A stretch of DNA of 25,498 nt from a virus: positions 1 through 25,498 of the IMG/VR virus record IMGVR_UViG_3300017917_001364, one strand, 5' to 3'. This document shows positions 17,421 through 24,114 of this stretch, in pieces. The notes below the pieces were generated by a model, which saw only the letters and a program-made list of their open reading frames with translations, did no database searches and was not told where the DNA came from. Position 1 is the first letter of the stretch, and every line of letters starts with the position of its first letter. Position numbers and translations under genes: made by a program.

Positions 17421-18164
17421 ATGCCTGATTTAACACCACAACCAATAAGTACGTTTCCTGAAATAACTAACCTAAATGGTTTTAACAATGACAGCTTATT
17501 GACATTGTTAAATGCTAATGCATCTACACCTGCAACAAAGAACGCTAATTTAAAGTTTAAAAACTTATATACATTAGTTAAAACAAATTTAAATTTAACA
17601 GATGCGGATATTAATACCGGTATTAATCCTGCAAATATTAATACTAATCAACTTGTTAATATTTCATCTATTACTGTTAATCAATATGGTAGAGTGGTGC
17701 AAATAGCAGGTACTAATGCATCTACTGCACCAACTGCTACAGGTGTTACATCAGGATTTTTACCAAGTTCTATTGTTGTACCACTTAATGCACCAGCCAA
17801 TACACCAGTATACGGTACACCATCTACATTCACCACTGGCTATGCTGGTAACATATTAGTAACTGTATATTTTAATTTGGTGACTATTATACCATTAGCA
17901 GCTCAACCACCTTTCACCACTGCACCTAATGTATTTGTGAATAACAATATTAATTCACCTACACAAATAACACCATTCTTTCAAACAGCAAGTTATGGTA
18001 GAAATATAGGTCAAAACAGAGAATATATAATTAGCGGTGTTGCAGTAGCATTATTACCTTGCCAACCTAATACAACAAATTGGGTTATAGGTGTAACATA
18101 TCCATTTTTGAATCCTTCTTATACATTTAACTATGCTGCTGTGTTTCAAAACAACTCACAGTAA
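17421..18164 (+). CDS. Probable fibre or whisker-like virion protein
   Basis: The 247-residue protein is rich in Asn, Thr, Pro and Ala. The first 55 residues (LTPQPISTFPEITNLNG, then DSLLTLLNANASTPATKNAN and KFKNLYTLVK) match the sort of linker that opens many T4-like fibre and whisker proteins, where an E/D-hinge precedes a 'xxNLxFxNL' strand. The rest is beta-rich with no recognised enzyme domain. It lies between the large appendage proteins and the neck gene, the place occupied by wac (fibritin) in T4, but I see no long coiled coil, so it is not an obvious fibritin. Confidence 0.6.
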   Translation: MPDLTPQPISTFPEITNLNGFNNDSLLTLLNANASTPATKNANLKFKNLYTLVKTNLNLTDADINTGINPANINTNQLVNISSITVNQYGRVVQIAGTNASTAPTATGVTSGFLPSSIVVPLNAPANTPVYGTPSTFTTGYAGNILVTVYFNLVTIIPLAAQPPFTTAPNVFVNNNINSPTQITPFFQTASYGRNIGQNREYIISGVAVALLPCQPNTTNWVIGVTYPFLNPSYTFNYAAVFQNNSQ

Positions 18165-18165
18165 C

Positions 18166-18173
18166 ATAAATAG
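18166..18173 (+). promoter_or_regulatory. T4-late-promoter-like octamer ATAAATAG
   Basis: It ends five bases before ATG 18179 and sits in the 14-base gap between genes. Confidence 0.55.
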
Positions 18174-18178
18174 ATTAT

Positions 18179-19207
18179 ATGAGTGATTGCGCCTGCACAG
18201 ATAATATGAGTTGTTCGGCAGTAGAGCCAACAAGTGCGTTTTATAGTTCTTATTTAACAAGCGTTATAAATAGTTATGACAGACTTGCAGATAGAATTTC
18301 ACGCACATTAGGTGCACCATTAGTCAACATTGAAATACATCAAGATCAGATGTATGAGAACATTGCTATTGCTATTGAAATGTTCTCCAAATATGCAAGT
18401 TATACTAGAGAGTATCTTGTATTTGACTCTGCATTATATGAACCAGGACGTGGTATTAAAATTGACGTATTATTTTCACTCACACCTCCATTGACAGCTA
18501 GAGTTGGTTTCAATAATGCCAATGTTGCTGAATTATACAGTATTGGTAAAATGATTATCAATAGACCAGCTGATCCTTGGAATTTCCAAATTGGTAATAT
18601 TGACCCAATTAGACCAGACACAAGAAAGTTATTAGTTGATTACGATTATCTTATCCAAGAATATCGTAAAGTTATTTCCGTAAAGGGTCTTGAAGTTGGT
18701 GCAAGTGATGGTGTAAATACATTATTCACTATTGAACAAACATTAGCACAACAAACATATTTCAGTTATTCCATGGGTAACTATGGATTTGATTTAATTA
18801 GCTGGTATGTATTAAAAGACTGGCTTAACACTCGTGAAAAGATGCTTGCATTAGATCCGGTAATTAAGTTTGATAATAGAACTCAATACATGCAAATTTA
18901 TCCTGAACCCAATACATATGGTAATACAAGTAGGTATTACGGTATTGTTGAATGCTTTGTTCAAAGACCAATTAGTCAAATGATTAGTGAATTATGGGTA
19001 TATCAATATGCTTTAGCATTATGTAAGATAACAGTTGGTTATGTTAGAGGTAAGTACACCGGTGTAAGCCTTTTCGGTGGTGGTAGTTTAAATGCTGCAT
19101 TACTTGAACAGGGTATGGCTGAGAAAGAAAAATTAGAGCAAAAACTTTACGAAGGTGCATCATCTGGTCTTGGCGATACAGAACCACCAATGTTCATTAT
19201 TGGATAA
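18179..19207 (+). CDS. gp13: Neck protein, gp13-like
   Basis: The 342-residue protein resembles the head-completion neck proteins (gp13) of T4-like phages. The key region is residues about 40-75, with LGAPLVNIEIHQDQMYENI followed by a helix and SKYASYTREYLVF; many T4-like gp13 proteins share the form LGxPxxxIxxxxxQxxxxIxxALxxFxxY. T4 gp13 is 309 residues, so the length fits. The N-terminus is Cys-rich (DCACTDNMSC). gp13 joins gp14 to close the head after DNA packaging and make the tail docking site. It lies four bases before gp4, another head-completion gene, which supports the call. No gp14 is seen in the window. Confidence is moderate because the match rests on one region. Confidence 0.6.
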   Translation: MSDCACTDNMSCSAVEPTSAFYSSYLTSVINSYDRLADRISRTLGAPLVNIEIHQDQMYENIAIAIEMFSKYASYTREYLVFDSALYEPGRGIKIDVLFSLTPPLTARVGFNNANVAELYSIGKMIINRPADPWNFQIGNIDPIRPDTRKLLVDYDYLIQEYRKVISVKGLEVGASDGVNTLFTIEQTLAQQTYFSYSMGNYGFDLISWYVLKDWLNTREKMLALDPVIKFDNRTQYMQIYPEPNTYGNTSRYYGIVECFVQRPISQMISELWVYQYALALCKITVGYVRGKYTGVSLFGGGSLNAALLEQGMAEKEKLEQKLYEGASSGLGDTEPPMFIIG

Positions 19208-19210
19208 TCT

Positions 19211-19678
19211 ATGTTACCTCCAAACACATCTATAAACTTCAGACAAGGTGTATACAAACCTATCAATCGTAACAAATACAAAGGTTCTAAGGACCCTGTA
19301 TATCGTTCTGGTTGGGAATTGAAGTTTTTTAAATTTTGTGATGGTAATCCAAATGTATTAGAATGGACTAGTGAAGGTATAATTATACCGTATGTTAGTC
19401 CTGTAGATAACAAAGTGCATAGATATTTTGTTGATAACATGGTTTACATTAAAGAAGGTGAAGTTAAGAAAAGATATTTAATAGAGATTAAACCATCTAA
19501 ACAAACAGTACCACCTACAGAGAGTAAAAGAAAGAAGAAGAGTACAATGATATACGAGCAGGTTACATATGCTCAAAATAGAGCTAAGTGGGCTGCTGCA
19601 ATGGATTATGCTAAAAAGCATAATATGGAGTTTAAAATCATAACTGAAAAAGAACTTGGGATATCTTATAAACGTTAA
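19211..19678 (+). CDS. gp4: Head-completion nuclease gp4
   Basis: The 155-residue protein aligns along its whole length with T4 gp4 (150 residues): KYKGSKDPVYRSGWELKFFK, then NPNVLEWTSEGIIIPY, RYFVDNMVYI and RYLIEIKPSKQTVPP. The Asp in YFVDN and the E-x-K in LIEIKP are the expected residues of a PD-(D/E)xK, TnsA-like nuclease fold. In T4, gp4 acts with gp50 in head completion, trimming or protecting packaged DNA before tail joining. It starts three bases after the neck gene stop, in the same transcript. A stretch of basic residues (SKRKKKS) lies near 104-110. Confidence 0.93.
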   Translation: MLPPNTSINFRQGVYKPINRNKYKGSKDPVYRSGWELKFFKFCDGNPNVLEWTSEGIIIPYVSPVDNKVHRYFVDNMVYIKEGEVKKRYLIEIKPSKQTVPPTESKRKKKSTMIYEQVTYAQNRAKWAAAMDYAKKHNMEFKIITEKELGISYKR

Positions 19679-19705
19679 AAAGGTTAGATAAATATACCGA
19701 GAACA

Positions 19706-19713
19706 ATAAATAT
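19706..19713 (+). promoter_or_regulatory. T4-late-promoter-like octamer ATAAATAT
   Basis: It ends five bases before ATG 19719 (gp21). A second copy of the core, ATAAATA, lies just upstream at 19688-19694. Confidence 0.55.
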
Positions 19714-19718
19714 TTTAA

Positions 19719-20390
19719 ATGTTCAAGCTATTAGTAGAAACACCGGCACCGAAAGAGCAATTTGAATATATTCTTGAAGAAAAGAATTCAAATTCTCCTT
19801 CTAACCTTTACATCAAAGGTCCGTACATAATGGTTGACGAGACTAACAGAAACAAGCGTTACTACCCTGCTGAGGAAATGCGCAAAGAGGTTGCTCGTTA
19901 TATCAAAGAAATGATTGAAACAAAACGCAGTATGGGTGAATTAAACCATCCAACTTCTGTTGAAGTCAATCCTGAAAGGGCTTGTCACATGGTAGTTGAT
20001 CTCAAGAATGAAGGTAAGTTCTACTATGGTAAATCCAAAGTGTTATCTACACCAATGGGTTTAATTGTTAGATCACTTGTACAAGACGGTGTAACAATGG
20101 GTATGAGTACAAGAGCATTGGGTCAACTTTGCGAAGAATCAAACGGTGTAAATAGGGTTACAGATGTAAAGCTTATTGCTGTTGATTGTGTTGCTGATCC
20201 ATCATGCCCAAAAGCATTCGTTAATGGTATATTAGAATCCAAGCAATGGGTATTAAATACTAAGGGTGAGTTGGAAGAGTCATATGATTCATTTCAAAAG
20301 AGTATTTCCAAGTTGCCAAAACACAACAAAGAGAAATTTTTGTTAGAACAAATTACCGACTTCATCAATAAAATCAGTTCAAAACTATAA
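19719..20390 (+). CDS. gp21: Prohead core protease gp21
   Basis: The 223-residue protein matches T4 gp21 (212 residues). The N-terminus FKLLVETPAPKE parallels LLIETWG of T4; then LYIKGPYIMVDETNRNKRYY, SMGELNHPTSVEVNP with the catalytic His at residue 77, and GVTMGMSTRALGQL with the likely nucleophile Ser130. It is a serine protease of the herpesvirus-like prohead class. It sits in the core, cuts scaffold and capsid proteins after (L/I)-x-E and then digests itself. LVE at residues 5-7 is a candidate self-cleavage site. The gene precedes the small core gene, gp22 and gp23, the T4 order. The early codons are richer in G+C than average. Confidence 0.95.
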   Translation: MFKLLVETPAPKEQFEYILEEKNSNSPSNLYIKGPYIMVDETNRNKRYYPAEEMRKEVARYIKEMIETKRSMGELNHPTSVEVNPERACHMVVDLKNEGKFYYGKSKVLSTPMGLIVRSLVQDGVTMGMSTRALGQLCEESNGVNRVTDVKLIAVDCVADPSCPKAFVNGILESKQWVLNTKGELEESYDSFQKSISKLPKHNKEKFLLEQITDFINKISSKL

Positions 20391-20393
20391 ATA
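20386..20393 (+). promoter_or_regulatory. Full T4 late promoter octamer TATAAATA
   Basis: This is an exact match to the T4 late consensus. It overlaps the gp21 stop codon (20388-20390) and ends five bases before ATG 20399 of the small basic protein. Confidence 0.6.
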
Positions 20394-20398
20394 AATAT

Positions 20399-20545
20399 AT
20401 GACACAAACGTACCATAATTTTATTTCTAGTGTTTTGGAGGAAAATTATGCTCAGGCTAATAAATATTTAAAGCAATTAGTCGAAGCAAAATTGAAGGGT
20501 AAGATCAAGAAAGCAGTTAGAAGCTGCAAAATGAAAGGTAAATAA
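20399..20545 (+). CDS. Small prohead core protein / internal peptide precursor
   Basis: The 48-residue frame starts at ATG 20399, right after an exact late-promoter octamer, and ends at TAA 20543-20545. The leader TQTYHNFISSVLEE resembles the capsid-targeting leader of T4 IPIII (MKTYQEFIAE). A second site, LVE then A at residues 27-30, fits the prohead-protease consensus. Cleavage there would free a 19-residue peptide with nine Lys/Arg (KLKGKIKKAVR and the tail). T4 encodes small core genes 67 and 68 just before gene 21, and gp67 and gp22 yield the T4 internal peptides. By position and chemistry this gene is a likely counterpart, on the other side of gp21. I see no clear homology to gp67 itself. 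Confidence 0.75.
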   Translation: MTQTYHNFISSVLEENYAQANKYLKQLVEAKLKGKIKKAVRSCKMKGK

Positions 20546-20564
20546 CCCAACCAATTTAAAAATT

Positions 20565-21437
20565 ATGAGTGATATCAAAGATACCTTAAACGAAGAAGCA
20601 AAAGAGATTTTAACCCAAGAATCTCTCACTAAGCTCGAACAGCATTTCAACGAAAAAGTCACACTTCACGTTGAGAAAGCTCTTAACGAGCAAGACGAAG
20701 AATATTCTTCAGCTCTTGAAAAGTTTCTCGAAGCTTTAGACACCGACCATTCTAGTAAGTTAAAGAAGGTCGTAGAAGCAATTGAAGTAAATCATACTAA
20801 CAAATTAAAGAAAGTAATTGCCAAGTATGAAGGTGCATTAACAAATGAAGCAAATGATTTTAGAAAAGATTTAGTTTCAAAGATTAGTGCATATTTAGAT
20901 TTGTATCTTGAAAAGGTAGCACCACAAGATGCTTTAGTTGAGGCTGTTAAGAACAAACAAGCAGCAACTATGTTGGAGTCAATTCGTAGCGCTTTAGGCG
21001 TGGATATGGCTCTTGCTAAGGAGAGTGTTCGTTCCGCCGTTATTGATGGAAAGAACCAAATTAATGAAGCTCGTACTGAGCTTGAGGACTTGAAAGCCAA
21101 GTTTATTGCTTTAGAGCAAGACAATTCAGCACTTCGTGCAAAATTGTTTATAGAGCAAAAAACAGCCGACTTGTCAAACGATAAGAAAGGTTACGTCAAG
21201 AAAATTCTTACTGGTAAGTCATTAGACTTCATCAAAGAAAATTACGACTACACCATCTCAATGTTTGAGAAGAAGGAAGAAGAAAGACTTCAAGACCTCA
21301 CTGAACAGGCAAAGGCCCAATCAACCAGCAGTAAAGTTGATCGCGTAGTGCTTGAGGAAAGTGCACCAGCACCAACTCAGACACAATCACATGAACCAAC
21401 AAGCCTTTATCTTTCAGAACTTCAAAAGTATAGATAA
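20565..21437 (+). CDS. gp22: Prohead scaffold (core) protein gp22
   Basis: The 290-residue protein lies between the protease and the capsid gene, the T4 position of gp22 (269 residues). It is almost all charged helix, rich in Glu, Lys, Ala and Leu, with strong heptad patterns through residues 10-90 and 150-205. No Cys or Trp is seen. Scaffold proteins fill the prohead, direct capsid shape and are degraded by gp21. Several L-x-E sites are present, such as LVEA near 125, LTEQ near 245 and LSEL near the C-terminus. The C-terminal 40 residues are Gln/Ser/Pro/Thr-rich and then end in YLSELQKYR, probably the capsid-binding tail. The 5' third uses more G+C-rich codons than the middle. Confidence 0.9.
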   Translation: MSDIKDTLNEEAKEILTQESLTKLEQHFNEKVTLHVEKALNEQDEEYSSALEKFLEALDTDHSSKLKKVVEAIEVNHTNKLKKVIAKYEGALTNEANDFRKDLVSKISAYLDLYLEKVAPQDALVEAVKNKQAATMLESIRSALGVDMALAKESVRSAVIDGKNQINEARTELEDLKAKFIALEQDNSALRAKLFIEQKTADLSNDKKGYVKKILTGKSLDFIKENYDYTISMFEKKEEERLQDLTEQAKAQSTSSKVDRVVLEESAPAPTQTQSHEPTSLYLSELQKYR

Positions 21438-21458
21438 CATCTAACAATTTATTACCTG

Positions 21459-21487
21459 AGGGATACGAGACCGTTTTCCGTATCCCT
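21459..21487 (+). promoter_or_regulatory. Hairpin 1 in the gp22-gp23 gap
   Basis: A perfect nine-pair stem (21459-21467 with 21479-21487) encloses an 11-base loop. It has no T run after it, so it is not a standard terminator. It may be a transcript processing or stability element separating scaffold from capsid expression. Confidence 0.6.
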
Positions 21488-21490
21488 GAT

Positions 21491-21510
21491 ATACATTTAT
21501 CCAAATGTAT
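21491..21510 (+). promoter_or_regulatory. Hairpin 2 in the gp22-gp23 gap
   Basis: A perfect eight-pair stem (ATACATTT with AAATGTAT) has a four-base loop ATCC. It lies three bases after hairpin 1 and 34 bases before the capsid start. Confidence 0.55.
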
Positions 21511-21531
21511 GTTCGCAGTTAAACATTTAAC

Positions 21532-21539
21532 ATAAACAC
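21532..21539 (+). promoter_or_regulatory. Weak late-promoter-like octamer ATAAACAC before gp23
   Basis: It is placed like the other octamers, five bases before ATG 21545, but matches the consensus only in the first five or six bases. It may be a variant promoter, or the capsid message may come from upstream. Confidence 0.3.
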
Positions 21540-21544
21540 ATAAT

Positions 21545-23017
21545 ATGAATCAAGTAAGACCAAGTAATTCATTCATTGACATGGGTCGCGCAAAGGCCCT
21601 TCTCGAGAAGTGGGCTCCAGTATTGGACTACACTTCTGATAACGTAAAAGCAATCACTGATGACCATCAGAGATATACAACAGCCTGCCTCTTGGAAAAC
21701 CAAGAGAAGTGGTGCTTAACAGAGTCCAACAACATTGCCGGTGGTACAGGTTCCGTTTTCTCTAACGGTTCAGTAAACATCGGTCAATACGGTAACCAAA
21801 TCCCAAATAGCTACGCAGCTGGTGATACTTATGCAACTGGTGACTTCAGATTGCCTAAGATTCTTATCCCAATGATCCGTCGTACCTTCCCTGAGTTGAT
21901 CACAAACGAAATCGTTGGTGTTCAGCCAATGTCAGGTCCAGTAGGTTTAGCATTTGCTATTCGCTACAAGTACGATGCACAAGCTCTTGGTAACGGTGTT
22001 GACGGTCAACCAGATGCACTCAATGCAACTTACCTCAAGCCACAAGATCAATCACAAGGTAAAGAAATCGGTTATCAATACCTCGATACACGTTTCACCG
22101 GTACATCATCATTAGCATTGTCTGGTTTAGGTGCCGGTTCAGACTTCGAATACCTCCAAACCGACTCTGGTGTTGCTCAATTGCTTGCTAACTTCGAATT
22201 AACAGGTAAGATTCCACAAATCGTTACCTCATTCGAGAAGACAGCCGTTGAAGCTGGTACACGTAGGTTGGCCGCTCGTTGGTCAGTTGAACTTGAGCAA
22301 GATCTCAAGAACATGAACGGTATCGATATCGACACCGAGCTCACCAACGCAATGAGCTATGAAATTCAAGCTGAAATTGACCGCGAAATGTTAATGAGAA
22401 TGGTCCAAATTTCTCTTAACGCTGGTTACAATGTTGGCTATTCTCTCTGGAGCCCAGCTTCAGCAGACGGTCGCTGGTTAGTTGAACGTAATCGTGACTT
22501 CTATCAGCACGTTATTATCCAAGCAAACAGAATTGCAGTACGTAACCGTAGAGGTTCTGCAAACTTCATCGTTTGTACACCACGTGTTTCAGCAATCCTC
22601 GAAATGTTGCCTGAATTCCAATGGGTGCCAGTCCAAGGTAACGTCAACACACAACCAGTTGGTGTTGCTAAGGTAGGTTCACTCGGTGGTCGTTTCAACG
22701 TTTACCGCGATACACGTACAGAAGCTCAATCTGACTTCTATCCTAACAGCGGTTACCCAGTGAAGCGCACAGTTGAGTATGCATTGCTCGGCTATAAGGG
22801 TCCTGAGTTCTACGACACAGGTATCATCTATTGTCCATACATTCCTGTCATGGTACAACGCACAATCGGTCCTAACGACTTCTCACCACGTGTTGGTCTC
22901 TTAACACGTTATGGTGTTGTTGACAACATCTTCGGTGCTGAATTGTATTACCATACAATTATCGTTAAGGATCTCGGTGTTGCATTCGCACCAGGTCAGC
23001 AAGTTGTTTACTTCTAA
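21545..23017 (+). CDS. gp23: Major capsid protein gp23
   Basis: The 490-residue protein is clearly the T4 gp23 homologue (521 residues). IRRTFPELITNEIVGVQPMS then GPVGLAFAIRYKY matches the T4 segment around VRRAIPNLIAFDICGVQPMN. The N-terminal 60 residues are helical and charged (AKALLEKWAPVLD, as in T4 AELLNKWKPLLE), and WCLTE then SNNIAGG at residues 56-66 corresponds to the T4 site FLTE then AEIGG cut by gp21, so mature protein probably begins at Ser61. The HK97-like shell protein is the main virion component. Codon choice is strongly biased and G+C high (30 of 60 bases in 22261-22320), as expected for very high expression. A strong terminator follows. Confidence 0.97.
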   Translation: MNQVRPSNSFIDMGRAKALLEKWAPVLDYTSDNVKAITDDHQRYTTACLLENQEKWCLTESNNIAGGTGSVFSNGSVNIGQYGNQIPNSYAAGDTYATGDFRLPKILIPMIRRTFPELITNEIVGVQPMSGPVGLAFAIRYKYDAQALGNGVDGQPDALNATYLKPQDQSQGKEIGYQYLDTRFTGTSSLALSGLGAGSDFEYLQTDSGVAQLLANFELTGKIPQIVTSFEKTAVEAGTRRLAARWSVELEQDLKNMNGIDIDTELTNAMSYEIQAEIDREMLMRMVQISLNAGYNVGYSLWSPASADGRWLVERNRDFYQHVIIQANRIAVRNRRGSANFIVCTPRVSAILEMLPEFQWVPVQGNVNTQPVGVAKVGSLGGRFNVYRDTRTEAQSDFYPNSGYPVKRTVEYALLGYKGPEFYDTGIIYCPYIPVMVQRTIGPNDFSPRVGLLTRYGVVDNIFGAELYYHTIIVKDLGVAFAPGQQVVYF

Positions 23018-23040
23018 GCAATCTTGTCGGTTTGAAACAG

Positions 23041-23071
23041 AAAGAGCGTACCGAAAGGTACGCTCTTTTTT
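23041..23071 (+). terminator. Strong rho-independent terminator after gp23
   Basis: A perfect 12-pair stem (23041-23052 with 23057-23068) has a GAAA tetraloop and runs into six T residues (23066-23071). It ends the head transcript. For the convergent queF message the other strand has a weaker T run, so it acts mainly on the plus strand. Confidence 0.92.
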
Positions 23072-23084
23072 GTGTATTTATATA

Positions 23085-24029
23085 TTACTGACGAGGTGTC
23101 TTAGTATAAGGCACATCAACACTAACAATATCAAAATAGTCTAAGTTAATATTTTTAGTACTACGAATAGGGCAAATGTCAATACCACCTCTACGGGTAT
23201 ACAAACACTTAACTCTCAAAGAGATAGGTGAAAACTTATCATACAAACGCTTAAAGATTGTTTCACAAATCTCTTCATGGAAGTGACATTCATCTCTAAA
23301 TGAGACAATATACTTAGCAAGACTAACAGGGTTAATACTCTCCTGACATTGAATGTTAATAAAGACATCACCCCAATCAGGCTGACGAGTAACTCTACAA
23401 TTACTCTTCAAAAGGCTAGTGTGAAACTTCTGCATTGGTAAGCCTTCAATTTCAGCCACCTTGAATTTATAATCACTTTGAAGTAACAAAGGTGATTCGC
23501 TAAATTGAGTAAACTCAACACCGTCGAGATCAATAGAATCTTCAATAGTAGTATAATTATCCCAATAAATATCATCATTTTCTGAAGTATACTTATTTTG
23601 AAATCGTACAATCTCTTTAGTAGTAAAGAATCTGCATTGAACGGTAGTCTCAAGCAATTCGCTAAGATCAACAGCTACAGCCTTTTCAAGATTAGCAATA
23701 GCATTATAAGCAGTATCACCAAATCTATACATATTGAAGCTATTCAAGTAGAGTTTCAAACTCTTACTTTCAACAATATACTTATTTGTAGCAGGGTAAA
23801 CAATCTTCATTACACCTGCAACCGGTAAACCATTATTGGTCAAAGTGCTCACTTCATAAGCATTCCAAACATCATAACCATTGAATGGAGGATTTTCATC
23901 AGAAATATCCAAATGTTTACGATTGCTTTGTCGTGGCTCTCTGACAAGAATAGTCTTGTCATATTGATTAGGATAGTCGACTATCCTACCGAGGACTTTT
24001 GAAACATTAGTATTATCTATTTCTTGCAT
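23085..24029 (-). CDS. queF: QueF, NADPH-dependent 7-cyano-7-deazaguanine (preQ0) reductase
   Basis: The 314-residue protein is a long, bimodular (E. coli-type) QueF. The N-terminal module has the QueF motif ESKSLKLYLNSFN at residues 87-99. The C-terminal module has SLLKSNCRVTRQPDWGDV with the catalytic Cys near 211 and Asp near 218 (the spacing of seven seen in known enzymes), then FRDECHFHEEICE with the His-Glu pair and LYTRRGGIDICPIRS. The enzyme reduces the nitrile of preQ0 to the amine preQ1, the last step before insertion in the queuosine pathway. I prefer ATG 24029; TTG two codons upstream adds only Met-His. It lies alone on the minus strand between gp23 and the gp5 region. No DpdA, QueC, QueD or QueE gene is in the window. 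Confidence 0.95.
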   Translation of the reverse strand: MQEIDNTNVSKVLGRIVDYPNQYDKTILVREPRQSNRKHLDISDENPPFNGYDVWNAYEVSTLTNNGLPVAGVMKIVYPATNKYIVESKSLKLYLNSFNMYRFGDTAYNAIANLEKAVAVDLSELLETTVQCRFFTTKEIVRFQNKYTSENDDIYWDNYTTIEDSIDLDGVEFTQFSESPLLLQSDYKFKVAEIEGLPMQKFHTSLLKSNCRVTRQPDWGDVFINIQCQESINPVSLAKYIVSFRDECHFHEEICETIFKRLYDKFSPISLRVKCLYTRRGGIDICPIRSTKNINLDYFDIVSVDVPYTKTPRQ

Positions 24030-24035
24030 ATGCAA
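24024..24035. repeat. Palindrome TTGCATATGCAA over the queF start
   Basis: A perfect 12-bp palindrome contains the queF start codon. The minus-strand gene at 1654 shares the same TTGCATATG start context, without the second half. It could be an operator or simply a favoured start context. Confidence 0.4.
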
Positions 24036-24039
24036 TATT

Positions 24040-24067
24040 ATTATACCACAACCATGAGTGAAATCAA
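24040..24067 (-). promoter_or_regulatory. Sigma70-like promoter for queF
   Basis: On the minus strand TTGATT (24067-24062), a 16-base spacer and a perfect TATAAT (24045-24040) precede ATG 24029. Transcription would start near 24033, a few bases before the start codon. This is a host-type promoter rather than the late octamer. Confidence 0.45.
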
Positions 24068-24114
24068 GATTATTTTAAGGTTTATAATACCTTTTCTACG
24101 ATTAAATACAATAA

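Noticed and set aside
17421-18164. Fibritin (wac) assignment from its position before the neck gene
   Set aside because: No long heptad coiled coil and no foldon-like C-terminus are visible, so only a general appendage call is made.
19147-19440. Minus-strand open frame across the neck gene and gp4
   Set aside because: Both plus-strand genes have clear family matches through this stretch.
20792-21124. Minus-strand open frame of 110 residues inside gp22
   Set aside because: It is antisense to the scaffold gene with no start signal; the frame is a by-product of the Glu/Lys-rich coding strand.
21459-21487. Hairpin before gp23 as a rho-independent terminator
   Set aside because: The stem is strong but is followed by GATATAC, not a T run.
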